DNA of 56,903 nt from Winogradskyella sp. (GTDB lineage: Bacteria > Bacteroidota > Bacteroidia > Flavobacteriales > Flavobacteriaceae). The stretch is taken from contig PBLD01000001.1 in NCBI GenBank assembly GCA_002722255.1, positions 155,323-212,225 of the forward strand, given 5' to 3'. Positions 1-10,464 of the stretch are shown here, in pieces. Each line of letters begins with the position of its first letter. Position 1 is the first letter of the stretch. The position numbers and the translations under genes were made by a program. Under the pieces are notes generated by a model, which did no database searches, was not told where the DNA came from, and saw only the letters and a list, made by a program, of their open reading frames with translations.

Positions 1-72
1 GATTTTCATTCTATTGAAGAATTTGCCGATCCGTATACTGAATTTTACAAAGAAGCTGTACTAAACAGTTAA
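1..72 (+). CDS. C-terminal end of a probable glycogen/starch synthase (partial)
   Basis: Only the last 23 codons are present, open at the left edge and ending in TAA at 70-72. The tail contains EEFADPYTEFYKEAVLNS. A tail of this type (FA-x-x-YT-x-FY) is what I recall from the short glycogen synthase of Flavobacteriaceae, which commonly precedes a DUF4270 gene and glmS, as here. The next gene starts 8 bp downstream, so co-transcription is likely. The identification rests on about 20 residues plus gene order, so it is tentative. Confidence 0.5.
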   Translation, partial: DFHSIEEFADPYTEFYKEAVLNS

Positions 73-80
73 TTATATTT

Positions 81-1835
81 ATGAAGAAGAATAAACTTGC
101 CCTTAATTTTGCTGTGCTTGCATTAATCGTAATGAGTTTTATAGCTTGTGATAGCGATTTTAATAATTTAGAGTCTGACGTTTTAAATAGCGGTGTAGCA
201 ACTAATTTTGACATTTTAAACAACAATTATGATGTCATTACATACTCCAGCACTTTAGGACCAGTTCAAACTAATAATGGTATAGGTCTTAGTACACTTG
301 GGTTATATGACGACATTTACGGTAGAGTAACATCTAGCTTTGTATCTCAAGTTGGTTTGTCTTCTTACTCACCAACTTTTCTTGGTAATGCAAATGAGTT
401 ACAGATAGATTCTGTTGTTTTAACTCTTCCGTATTTTTCAGGAGTTACTGACATTGACGAAGACAACAACATAACCTACAATGTAGACTCTATTTTTCCA
501 GAAGGCAGCTCCTACAGTCCAATAAAATTAAGTATCTATGAGAATAATTATTTCTTAAGAGATTTTGATCCAAGTGCAGAATTCAATGAAGCACAAGCTT
601 ATTTCTCAAATAAAACAGCCTCGACCTCAGAGGCAATTGCTCCACTTGAGGGAACAGAATTAATTTTTATAGACAACCCTAACGATGTTGATCATTTATC
701 TCTTAACTCATTAGGGAACATAAATATTAACAAACAAGGTTTTATATTAACTCAGACTATAGAAGGCGAAGACGGAGAAGAAGATACCACTACAACAACA
801 TATGCACCTCCTGGTATTAGATTAAAATTAGACCATCAGTTTTGGCAAGAAAAAATAATTGACAAAGAAGGAGAAGCTGTATTAAGTAATGCTAACAATT
901 TTTCAGAATATTTTAGAGGACTTTATTTTAAGGCAGAGGCTGTAAATAATGACGGAAGCTATCTTATTCTAAACACAAACTCATCAAATGCAAATATTAC
1001 CATCTATTATAGGACCACTACAATAACCCAAGATGATGACGGAGAAGATATAATTACAGAAGAAAGACAAAATTTCGAACTAAACTTTAGTGGTAATAAA
1101 ATTAATTTTTTAGAAAATAATTTTAATGTATCAATTCCTAATGGAAATGAAAATACTGGAGACGAAAGGCTGTTTTTAAAGGGTGGAGAAGGCTCTGTTG
1201 CTAAAATCAAATTATTTAATGGCGAGAATATAGATGACGATGATGATACAATGAACACCTTTGAAGACTGGAAAAATAAATTTGTTGAAACCGAAAACGG
1301 AAAATTTAAAAGTATTAAGCGATTGGTTAATGAGGCCAATTTAGTATTTTATGTAGACCAAGACTATTTAAGTCAATCAGGTTTATACGGACCAGAAAGA
1401 GAGCCAGACCGTTTATATATTTACGATGTTGAGAACCAAATTCCACTAACAGACTTTTTTGTAGACGTAACTAATAATAGCCTACCTTATTTTTCAAAAT
1501 ATAATCATTTAGGTCCACTACAACGCGAAGGAGATGAATCAACAGGCGAAGGAATAAAATACAAGTTCAGAATCACAGAACATATTAACAATTTACTTAT
1601 TAATGATTCCACAAATGTTGAGCTAGGCATTTCTGTTTCTTTAAATGTTAATCTGGAAGAGCTCGTTCAACAACAAGTTCAAACCAATGACGGCTCAGAA
1701 TTAACAGTTCCAATAAGTTCTGTATTATCACCTAGAGGAACAGTTTTACATGGAAATAATACTGCAGATGAAAGTAAAAGAGTATATTTAGAAATATATT
1801 ATACATGTCTAGATGAAGACTGTGATGACGAATAG
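81..1835 (+). CDS. DUF4270 family lipoprotein
   Basis: A 584-residue protein with a lipoprotein signal peptide: a basic start (MKKNK), a hydrophobic stretch and a lipobox ending FIAC at Cys23, followed by DSD. It is therefore expected to be exported and lipid-anchored, probably in the outer membrane. The body is Asn/Asp-rich with beta-rich patterning and a cysteine pair near the C-terminus (CLDEDC). Length, signal and position just upstream of glmS fit the Bacteroidota family DUF4270, whose function is unknown. It starts 8 bp after the preceding gene and ends 40 bp before glmS, suggesting one transcript. Nothing catalytic is recognisable. Confidence 0.85.
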   Translation: MKKNKLALNFAVLALIVMSFIACDSDFNNLESDVLNSGVATNFDILNNNYDVITYSSTLGPVQTNNGIGLSTLGLYDDIYGRVTSSFVSQVGLSSYSPTFLGNANELQIDSVVLTLPYFSGVTDIDEDNNITYNVDSIFPEGSSYSPIKLSIYENNYFLRDFDPSAEFNEAQAYFSNKTASTSEAIAPLEGTELIFIDNPNDVDHLSLNSLGNININKQGFILTQTIEGEDGEEDTTTTTYAPPGIRLKLDHQFWQEKIIDKEGEAVLSNANNFSEYFRGLYFKAEAVNNDGSYLILNTNSSNANITIYYRTTTITQDDDGEDIITEERQNFELNFSGNKINFLENNFNVSIPNGNENTGDERLFLKGGEGSVAKIKLFNGENIDDDDDTMNTFEDWKNKFVETENGKFKSIKRLVNEANLVFYVDQDYLSQSGLYGPEREPDRLYIYDVENQIPLTDFFVDVTNNSLPYFSKYNHLGPLQREGDESTGEGIKYKFRITEHINNLLINDSTNVELGISVSLNVNLEELVQQQVQTNDGSELTVPISSVLSPRGTVLHGNNTADESKRVYLEIYYTCLDEDCDDE

Positions 1836-1875
1836 TTATCAAACCAATAATAATTAAAGTATTTAAAATTAATCT

Positions 1876-3723
1876 ATGTGTGGAATAGTCGGATATATTG
1901 GTCATAGAGAGGCTTATCCTATTGTAATAAAAGGACTTCAAAGATTAGAGTATCGTGGTTACGATAGTGCAGGAATTGCACTTTATGACGGTACAGACAT
2001 AAAACTCTCAAAAACAAAAGGGAAAGTATCTGATCTTAAAGAAAGGTTAGAGAATGAAATTTCGACTAGCGGCACCTTAGGCATTGGTCACACACGATGG
2101 GCTACTCACGGTGTTCCTAATGACGTAAATTCGCATCCACATTATTCAAATTCTGGTGATTTAGTTATAATTCACAACGGAATTATAGAAAACTACGATG
2201 CTCTAAAAAAAGAACTTGTTAAACGTGGCTATACATTTAAATCAGATACTGATACCGAGGTTTTAGTAAATCTTATTGAAGATGTAAAGAAAAATGAAAA
2301 TATTAAACTTGGTAAAGCCGTTCAAATCGCCTTAAACCAAGTTATTGGAGCATATGCAATAGCGGTTTTTGACAAAAATAAACCAAACGAAATTGTAGTA
2401 GCTAAACTTGGTAGTCCATTAGCCATAGGTATTGGAGAAGATGAATTTTTTATTGCCAGTGACGCTTCTCCATTCATAGAGTTTACCAAAAATGCTGTTT
2501 ATCTTGAAGATGAACAGATGGCTATTATTAGAAGAGGCAAAGATATTAAGGTAAGAAAGATTAAAGGGGATTCACTTGTAGACCCTTATATTCAAGAACT
2601 TCAATTAAATCTTGAGCAAATAGAAAAAGGTGGCTATGACCACTTTATGCTTAAAGAAATATACGAACAACCGGAAGCTATATTAGATACTTTTAGAGGA
2701 AGACTCCTTAGTTCTGAAGCAGTAATAAAACTTGCTGGTGTTGAAGATAACATGAAAAAATTCCTAGCAGCAGACAGAATCATTGTTGTTGCTTGTGGTA
2801 CGTCTTGGCATGCAGGTTTGGTTTCAGAATACATTTTTGAAGATCTAGCTAGAATACCTGTAGAGGTTGAATATGCTTCAGAATTTAGATACAGAAACCC
2901 TGTTATTACAGAAAAGGATATTGTTATTGCCATCTCTCAATCTGGAGAAACTGCAGACACGCTAGCTGCAATTAAATTAGCAAAATCAAAAGGAGCTTTT
3001 GTTTTTGGAGTATGCAATGTTGTAGGATCTTCAATTGCCAGAGAAACAGATGCTGGTGCATATACACATGCTGGCCCAGAAATTGGTGTGGCTTCTACAA
3101 AGGCATTTACCACACAAATTACAGTATTAACACTGATAGCTTTACGATTAGCTAGAGCAAAAGGAACTATATCAAGTTCTGAATTTAGACACCACTTAAT
3201 TGAGCTAGAAACTATACCAAGTAAAGTAAAAGAGGCCCTTGAATCTGATGGCTATGTTCAGACTATAGCAGATATATACAAAGATGCCAAAAACTTCTTA
3301 TATCTAGGAAGAGGATACAACTTCCCTGTAGCTTTAGAAGGAGCATTAAAACTAAAAGAGATTTCTTACATACATGCAGAAGGTTATCCAGCTGCAGAGA
3401 TGAAACATGGGCCTATTGCTTTAATTGATGAGCAAATGCCTGTAGTTGTTATCGCAACAAAAAAAGGGCACTATGAAAAGGTTGTAAGCAACATCCAAGA
3501 AATAAAATCTAGAAAAGGTAAAATCATTGGTATAGTTACCAAAGGTGATCAAAGTGTAAAAGAATTAGCCGACCACGTTATAGAGGTACCAGAAACTATC
3601 GAATGTCTTACACCACTTTTAACCACAATTCCTTTACAGTTACTGTCATATCATATTGCAGTAATGTTAGACAAGAATGTAGATCAACCTCGCAATCTTG
3701 CAAAATCTGTTACGGTGGAATAG
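1876..3723 (+). CDS. glmS: Glutamine--fructose-6-phosphate aminotransferase (isomerizing)
   Basis: 615 residues, the normal full length. It converts fructose-6-phosphate and glutamine to glucosamine-6-phosphate and glutamate, the first committed step to UDP-GlcNAc for peptidoglycan and LPS, in the cytoplasm. The start MCGIVGYIG supplies the N-terminal nucleophile Cys2 of the class II glutaminase domain, and HTRWATHG follows in the same domain. Two SIS domains make up the second half, with the sugar-phosphate loop SQSGET at about 354-359. The C-terminus LAKSVTVE is the canonical tail carrying the Schiff-base lysine. No glmS ribozyme can fit in the 40-bp upstream gap. A hairpin terminator follows. 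Confidence 0.98.
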   Translation: MCGIVGYIGHREAYPIVIKGLQRLEYRGYDSAGIALYDGTDIKLSKTKGKVSDLKERLENEISTSGTLGIGHTRWATHGVPNDVNSHPHYSNSGDLVIIHNGIIENYDALKKELVKRGYTFKSDTDTEVLVNLIEDVKKNENIKLGKAVQIALNQVIGAYAIAVFDKNKPNEIVVAKLGSPLAIGIGEDEFFIASDASPFIEFTKNAVYLEDEQMAIIRRGKDIKVRKIKGDSLVDPYIQELQLNLEQIEKGGYDHFMLKEIYEQPEAILDTFRGRLLSSEAVIKLAGVEDNMKKFLAADRIIVVACGTSWHAGLVSEYIFEDLARIPVEVEYASEFRYRNPVITEKDIVIAISQSGETADTLAAIKLAKSKGAFVFGVCNVVGSSIARETDAGAYTHAGPEIGVASTKAFTTQITVLTLIALRLARAKGTISSSEFRHHLIELETIPSKVKEALESDGYVQTIADIYKDAKNFLYLGRGYNFPVALEGALKLKEISYIHAEGYPAAEMKHGPIALIDEQMPVVVIATKKGHYEKVVSNIQEIKSRKGKIIGIVTKGDQSVKELADHVIEVPETIECLTPLLTTIPLQLLSYHIAVMLDKNVDQPRNLAKSVTVE

Positions 3724-3752
3724 ATTATTAGAATTTAAAATTATTTAAAATA

Positions 3753-3797
3753 AGCCTTAAAATTGCGAAATTCACAATTTTAAGGCTTTCAATTTTT
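3753..3797 (+). terminator. Hairpin terminator after glmS
   Basis: A 13-bp perfect stem, AGCCTTAAAATTG (3753-3765) pairing with CAATTTTAAGGCT (3775-3787), with a 9-nt loop and a T-rich stretch at 3788-3797. It lies in the 172-bp gap between glmS and the next receptor gene; no other feature was recognised in that gap. Confidence 0.75.
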
Positions 3798-3895
3798 TAA
3801 ATATTACTATGCATGCATAATTTTTTGAGAATTTCTTACCTAATTTTCATATATTTATTTAAATTGGCATCGAATAAATTAACTAATTCTCTAAA

Positions 3896-6700
3896 ATGAA
3901 GACAATCTTAAAGCTTTTTACATTACTTTTTTGTGTGACATCTTTTGCTCAGACCACAGTAAAAGGTAAAATTTCTGATGACACTGGGTTACCCTTACCT
4001 GGTGCTAATATTGTAATAGTAGGTACCAGCACTGGTACCGTTTCGGATTTTGATGGCAACTACACCCTATCTGTAGATCAAAACCCACCATTTTCAATTC
4101 GTGTGAGCTATACAGGTTTTGAACCTCAAACTATTGAAATTACTAGTAACGAACAAACTGTAGATCTTACACTTAAAGAAGGGAACTCATTAGATGAAGT
4201 AGTAATCTCTGCTTCACGTACACCAGAGCGTATTTTTGAATCACCTGTAACTGTAGAGCGATTTGGCCTAAAGGAGATTAAAAATACCGCTTCTGTAGAT
4301 TTCTATGACGGTTTAGAAAATTTAAAAGGTGTAGACATCAACACAAACAGTTTAACCTTTAAATCCATAAACACAAGAGGTTTTGCGACTTTTGCGAATA
4401 CGCGTTTTATGCAATTGGTCGACGGAATGGACAACTCTGCACCAGCACTTAATTTTCCACTTGGAAACCTATTGGGTATGACTGAAACAGATGTACAAAG
4501 TGTAGAATTATTACCAGGTGCAGCTTCTGCATTATATGGTGCAAATGCCTTTAATGGTATTTTATTTATGCGTAGTAAAAATCCTTTTGATCATCAAGGA
4601 ATAAGCGGATATATAAAACGAGGAATCACATCTCAAGAAGCAGCTGGTGACAATGAATATACTGACTTAGGTGTTAGAATGGCTTATAAGTTCAGTGAAA
4701 AATTTGCTGCCAAAGTTAATTTCGGATACTTAAAAGGAACTGACTGGTTTGCTGTTAACGAATCCGATAAATTAAACAGAGGACTTACAAGAGCAGATAT
4801 TGATTATGATGGTATTAATGTTTATGGTGATGAAGTAAGCACTAACATAAACGAAGTAGCACAAACTTTAGAAAGCTTAGGCTTAGCACCAGCTGGTTCT
4901 TCTGCATTGGTACCTTCCGTTGATGTAAGTAGAACAGGTTACAATGAAAGAGATTTAACCAACTATAATGCTGAGAGTATTAAAGCTGATTGGGGACTTT
5001 ACTTCCGCCCTTGGGAAAATGATTTCGAAATCCAATATGTTGGTAAAGTAGGTTCTGGTAATACTATTTACCAAGGAGCTAACAGATATAATATTAAAAA
5101 CTTTTTCTTACAACAACATAAACTTGAAATAAGAAATGATAACTTCTTTGTAAGAGGTTATATCACCGAAGATAAAGCTGGTGATTCTTACGATATGGTT
5201 TTCACAGGTATTAATATCAACAGAGCTTGGAAAGCTGATGACACTTGGTTTGGTGAATATGTAGGAACTTACATCGGAGCAACTTTAGGTGGTGCAACTG
5301 ACGCACAGGCACATGCAGCTGCTAGGACTCAAGCCGACACAGGGCGTTATTTACCTGGTACACCTGAGTTTCAGGCTGCTTTCAACCGTAGTATCAATGA
5401 CCCAGACCTAAGTACCGGATCTAAATTCCAAGACAATTCAAGAATTTATCATGCAGATGCTAATTACAATTTCGGAGACTTAGTAGACTTTGCTGAAATC
5501 CAAGTTGGTGGTTCTTACAGAAGATACCGTTTAAATTCTTTTGGAACAATTTACACAGATTATGACGGACCTATTAACTATTCTGAAGTAGGTGTTTATA
5601 CACAATTACAGCGTTCTTTAGAATTATCTGAAAGTGTAGAATTAAAACTTACAGGTTCTTTAAGATATGATAAATCAGAATTATTTGATGGATTTTTCTC
5701 ACCTAGACTATCGGCAGGTTTTACAATCAATCAAGACCACAACATAAGAGCTTCGTTCCAAACAGGATTTAGAAACCCAACAACACAAGATTTATATATT
5801 GGATTAGATGTTGGTAGAGCTATCTTAATAGGTGGTGCTTCAGATAACCCAACAAGAGATATAAGAAATTACGACCTTAGCACAACTGGGACAGCTATCA
5901 CTGGTCAGACAAACATTGATTTTGATGGTACTGGTGCATATAATAATTCATTCTTAGCATCATCTGTTTCAGACGGATTTGCTAATACCGGAAACCCAGC
6001 AGATCTAGTTATAGGAAATTCTAACTTAGCAAAACCAGAACAAGTAAGTTCAATCGAAGTTGGTTATCGTGGTAAATTAGATGGTATAATTATAGACGCT
6101 TCTGCTTACTATAACCAATACAAAGACTTCCTGGCTAACGAAACTGTAATCGCTCCTTTTTATGGTGATGTAGAACTAACTCAAACATTACCAAATGGTA
6201 CGCCATTAGCTGTAGCGGCAATTGCAAGTGGTGATTTTCAAGCTTATCAAACATACACAAACTCAGACGAAACTGTAAGTTCTTATGGTGCAGCAATTCA
6301 AGTTTCTGCAAAAGTATTTGATGATTTTGACATAAGCGCAAACTATACTTACTCTAAATTAGATTTTGATGTAAAACAAAATCCTGATTTTAGAACTAAC
6401 TTCAACACACCAGAACATAAAGTAAAAGCATCTTTTGGTAAAACAGAACTATTCAAAAACTTTGGTTTTAATGTGTCTTGGAGATGGAGTGATAATTATT
6501 TCTGGGAAGCGTCTTTTGGTGACGGAGATGTACCTTCTTTTAATGTTCTTGATGCACAAATCAACTTTAGAGTACCTAGCTTAAAATCTACTTTCAAAGC
6601 GGGTGCCACTAATTTATTACAGGACGAATACTTTACTGCATTTGGCACAGGTTTTATCGGTTCTCAATATTACGTGTCTTGGACTATTAATAATTTATAA
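3896..6700 (+). CDS. TonB-dependent receptor with CarboxypepD_reg-like domain
   Basis: A 934-residue outer-membrane transporter. Residues 1-18 are a signal peptide ending SFA-Q. Residues about 20-95 form a carboxypeptidase-regulatory-like beta domain (GKISDDTGLPLPGANIVI, then GTVSDFDGNYTLSV). A plug domain follows (SVELLPGAASALYGANAFNG is typical of the plug end), then a long beta-barrel ending in YYVSWTINNL. It should take up a large substrate using TonB energy; the substrate cannot be read from the sequence. The SGNH lipoprotein gene begins 17 bp downstream, so the two are almost certainly co-transcribed and may handle the same, possibly acylated, compound. The promoter was not identified. 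Confidence 0.93.
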   Translation: MKTILKLFTLLFCVTSFAQTTVKGKISDDTGLPLPGANIVIVGTSTGTVSDFDGNYTLSVDQNPPFSIRVSYTGFEPQTIEITSNEQTVDLTLKEGNSLDEVVISASRTPERIFESPVTVERFGLKEIKNTASVDFYDGLENLKGVDINTNSLTFKSINTRGFATFANTRFMQLVDGMDNSAPALNFPLGNLLGMTETDVQSVELLPGAASALYGANAFNGILFMRSKNPFDHQGISGYIKRGITSQEAAGDNEYTDLGVRMAYKFSEKFAAKVNFGYLKGTDWFAVNESDKLNRGLTRADIDYDGINVYGDEVSTNINEVAQTLESLGLAPAGSSALVPSVDVSRTGYNERDLTNYNAESIKADWGLYFRPWENDFEIQYVGKVGSGNTIYQGANRYNIKNFFLQQHKLEIRNDNFFVRGYITEDKAGDSYDMVFTGININRAWKADDTWFGEYVGTYIGATLGGATDAQAHAAARTQADTGRYLPGTPEFQAAFNRSINDPDLSTGSKFQDNSRIYHADANYNFGDLVDFAEIQVGGSYRRYRLNSFGTIYTDYDGPINYSEVGVYTQLQRSLELSESVELKLTGSLRYDKSELFDGFFSPRLSAGFTINQDHNIRASFQTGFRNPTTQDLYIGLDVGRAILIGGASDNPTRDIRNYDLSTTGTAITGQTNIDFDGTGAYNNSFLASSVSDGFANTGNPADLVIGNSNLAKPEQVSSIEVGYRGKLDGIIIDASAYYNQYKDFLANETVIAPFYGDVELTQTLPNGTPLAVAAIASGDFQAYQTYTNSDETVSSYGAAIQVSAKVFDDFDISANYTYSKLDFDVKQNPDFRTNFNTPEHKVKASFGKTELFKNFGFNVSWRWSDNYFWEASFGDGDVPSFNVLDAQINFRVPSLKSTFKAGATNLLQDEYFTAFGTGFIGSQYYVSWTINNL

Positions 6701-6717
6701 TAACGGAAAAGAAAATT

Positions 6718-8346
6718 ATGATGAAAAAAATAAAATATATCACTCTATCACTACTAACCTTGGGTATGGTAGCTTGTGAAAACGAACTAGTAGAAGATTT
6801 AAGAGACAGAAATAGCTTTGACTCTGAACCATTGCCAGAATTAACTGCAGGATCAGCAGATTTTTCAAACTTTGTTTCAATTGGTGCTTCTTTCACAGCT
6901 GGTTTTACAGACAATGCCCTTTTTATTGCTAGTCAAGAGAATTCCTTTCCAAACATAATGGCTAATAAATTTGCTAATATTGGAGGAGGTACATTTACGC
7001 AACCTTTAATGAATGATAATTTTGGTGGTTTAGCTGTTGGTGGAATGAGAATAACTGACCCTAGATTAGTATTTGGCGGAGCTGGCCCAGTTCCTCTTGA
7101 GGCTGTTGTGGGACCAGTTACCGTTTCAACAGATATAGCATTGAATAATCCAACAGGTCCATTCAACAACTTAGGAATTCCTGGTGCAAAAAGCTTTCAT
7201 TTAGTAGCTCCTGGTTATGGTAATTTGGCCAATTTCCCTACGGCAGCTAATCCTTACGCTGTTCGTGTAACAGGTAATGCACCTAATGCTAGTATTTTAG
7301 AGCTAGCTATGGCTCAAAATCCTACATTCTTTTCAATTTCTGAAGTTGGAGGAAATGATGTTTTAGGTTATGCGTTGTCTGGAGGTGATGGGTCAAACCC
7401 AATAACCGATACTGCAACCTTTAATGCATCTCTTAATGCTCTTGTTGCTGGTTTAACCTCTACTGGTGCTAAAGGTGTTATTGGTAACTTACCTAACATT
7501 ACAAGTTTATCACATTTCACAACCGTACCTCACGATCCGCTAGATCCAACTAATGAGACTTTTGGACCTTTGATTCCTACATTAAATGGAATTTTTGGAC
7601 AAATAAATTTAGTTTATGAAGCTCTTGGGCAACCAGACAGAGCCATTGTTTTCTCAGAGAATTCAGCTAGCCCTGTTGTTATTAAGGATGAAAGTTTGGT
7701 AGATATATCAGCTCAAATGACAGCTGCATTTAATGCTAGCCCTACATTCCCGTCTTTTATTCAATCTTTAGGATTGCCAGCAGCAGCAGCACCATTAGTA
7801 GCAAATCTATTAGGTTCTACATATGGACAAACGAGACAAGCAACTACAGAAGATTTATTAGTTTTACCTAGTAGCTCTGTCATAGGTACTGTAAACTCAG
7901 ATTTCTATACGTTTTTAACATCGCAAGGAATACCAGCTACTCTTGCTGGTCAGTTTTCTGTTGAAGGAATTACATATCCATTAGATGATAAATGGGTCTT
8001 GTTACCATCAGAACAAGCTGAAATTGCTACCGCAACTCAAGCGTATAATTCTACAATTTCTAATGTAGCCAGCTCAAATAATTTAGCATTGGTTGATCTA
8101 AACTCAATATTGGAGCAAGCTTCAACCTCAGGAATTATGTTTGATGACTATAATTTAAACACAGACCTTGTTTTTGGTGGTCTGGTAAGTTTAGATGGTG
8201 TACACTTAACAGCAAGAGGCTATGCTTTAATGGCTAATAGTTTTTTACAGGCTATTGATGCAACTTATGGCTCTAATTTTGAGGCTTCAGGAAACATGGC
8301 AAAAGCTGTTGATTTTCCAACAAGTTACTCGGCAACATTACAATAA
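6718..8346 (+). CDS. SGNH/GDSL-family esterase-like lipoprotein
   Basis: 542 residues with a lipoprotein signal ending GMVAC (Cys20), so probably anchored in the outer membrane. The SGNH hydrolase blocks are visible: block I FVSIGASFTAG with nucleophile Ser58, block III GGNDVLG, and block V DGVHLTARGY with Asp493 and His496. This family cleaves ester bonds of lipids or acylated glycans. The protein is longer than a minimal SGNH domain, with an insertion of about 250 residues between blocks III and V. ATG codons at 6718 and 6721 are both possible starts. It follows the TonB receptor by 17 bp, suggesting that ester cleavage is coupled to uptake. A strong terminator follows. Confidence 0.85.
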   Translation: MMKKIKYITLSLLTLGMVACENELVEDLRDRNSFDSEPLPELTAGSADFSNFVSIGASFTAGFTDNALFIASQENSFPNIMANKFANIGGGTFTQPLMNDNFGGLAVGGMRITDPRLVFGGAGPVPLEAVVGPVTVSTDIALNNPTGPFNNLGIPGAKSFHLVAPGYGNLANFPTAANPYAVRVTGNAPNASILELAMAQNPTFFSISEVGGNDVLGYALSGGDGSNPITDTATFNASLNALVAGLTSTGAKGVIGNLPNITSLSHFTTVPHDPLDPTNETFGPLIPTLNGIFGQINLVYEALGQPDRAIVFSENSASPVVIKDESLVDISAQMTAAFNASPTFPSFIQSLGLPAAAAPLVANLLGSTYGQTRQATTEDLLVLPSSSVIGTVNSDFYTFLTSQGIPATLAGQFSVEGITYPLDDKWVLLPSEQAEIATATQAYNSTISNVASSNNLALVDLNSILEQASTSGIMFDDYNLNTDLVFGGLVSLDGVHLTARGYALMANSFLQAIDATYGSNFEASGNMAKAVDFPTSYSATLQ

Positions 8347-8370
8347 AAAATATTTTACCATGAGCATAAA

Positions 8371-8400
8371 AACGCACTCTGTTCGAGTGCGTTTTTTTTA
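8371..8400 (+). terminator. Intrinsic terminator after the receptor/esterase pair
   Basis: A 9-bp perfect stem, AACGCACTC (8371-8379) with GAGTGCGTT (8385-8393), a 5-nt loop and a run of T. It separates the receptor/esterase unit from atpD. Confidence 0.9.
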
Positions 8401-8434
8401 TTTAAAAAAGGGGTGGTTTTTTTAAATAAAACTA

Positions 8435-8442
8435 TATCTTTG
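8435..8442 (+). promoter_or_regulatory. atpD: Bacteroidota -7 promoter box for atpDC
   Basis: TATCTTTG matches the Bacteroidota housekeeping -7 consensus TAnnTTTG and sits downstream of the terminator, 86 bp before the atpD start. No convincing -33 TTG was found. The leader of about 80 nt has no recognised riboswitch. Confidence 0.6.
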
Positions 8443-8524
8443 CAGCGCGAAAAATGCACGTATTCAACATAAAAGAAAAATGGTGTTTTTCAGATTTAAA
8501 TTATTGCAAAACAAAAACATATAA

Positions 8525-10036
<1,512 letters not shown>

Positions 10037-10082
10037 ACTAATAGTGCGATATGAGATTTTAGTTGTGAGAACTTCTAATTAA

Positions 10083-10105
10083 CTCAATACTCAATACTCA
10101 ATACT
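10083..10105 (+). repeat. Three-copy CTCAATA tandem repeat between atpD and atpC
   Basis: CTCAATA is repeated three times in a row (10083-10103), followed by CT, inside the 76-bp spacer. Copy number could vary by slippage and would alter the atpC leader length. No function is assigned. Confidence 0.8.
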
Positions 10106-10112
10106 AAAAATT

Positions 10113-10406
10113 ATGTACTTAGAAATTGTATCACCAGAAGCGACTTTATTTAGTTCAGAAGTTGATTCTGTAGTAGTACCAGGTATAAATGGTGAATTCG
10201 AAATGTTATCAAATCACACACCTATAGTTTCTATCTTAAGTGAGGGTACTATTAGAATCAATACGCATTCTCAAAGTCATTTAGTTTTTGATGAGTTGCA
10301 TGGAGATGTTGTTCCTCATGCTGACGATAATAAAGTGTTAACCGTAAAGATTAACTCAGGAACTATTGAAATGAAAGACAATAAACTTATCATTTTAGCT
10401 GATTAA
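10113..10406 (+). CDS. atpC: F1Fo ATP synthase subunit epsilon (short form)
   Basis: 97 residues; the start MYLEIVSPEATLFSSEVDSVVVPGINGEFEMLSNHTP is the standard N-terminal beta-sandwich of the epsilon subunit, which couples the c-ring rotor to F1. Typical epsilon subunits are about 130-140 residues; this one lacks the C-terminal two-helix hairpin that inhibits ATP hydrolysis in other bacteria. Short epsilon subunits are, to my knowledge, common in Bacteroidota, so I read this as normal. It is co-transcribed with atpD and ends at a bidirectional terminator. Confidence 0.95.
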   Translation: MYLEIVSPEATLFSSEVDSVVVPGINGEFEMLSNHTPIVSILSEGTIRINTHSQSHLVFDELHGDVVPHADDNKVLTVKINSGTIEMKDNKLIILAD

Positions 10407-10430
10407 GAAATAATATTCTTTCAAAATAAA

Positions 10431-10462
10431 AAAAGCGCTAAACATTATGTTTGGCGCTTTTC
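10431..10462. terminator. Bidirectional terminator between atpC and the oxidoreductase gene
   Basis: A 14-bp stem with one G-T pair: AAAAGCGCTAAACA (10431-10444) against TGTTTGGCGCTTTT (10448-10461), with A-runs and T-runs on the two sides. It lies between convergent genes and can stop transcription in both directions. Confidence 0.88.
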
Positions 10463-10464
10463 TT

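Noticed and set aside
1836..1875. glmS ribozyme or riboswitch
   Set aside because: Only 40 bp separate the genes, with no conserved ribozyme elements.
10083..10105. CRISPR-like array
   Set aside because: The units are 7 bp with no spacers; it is a simple tandem repeat.
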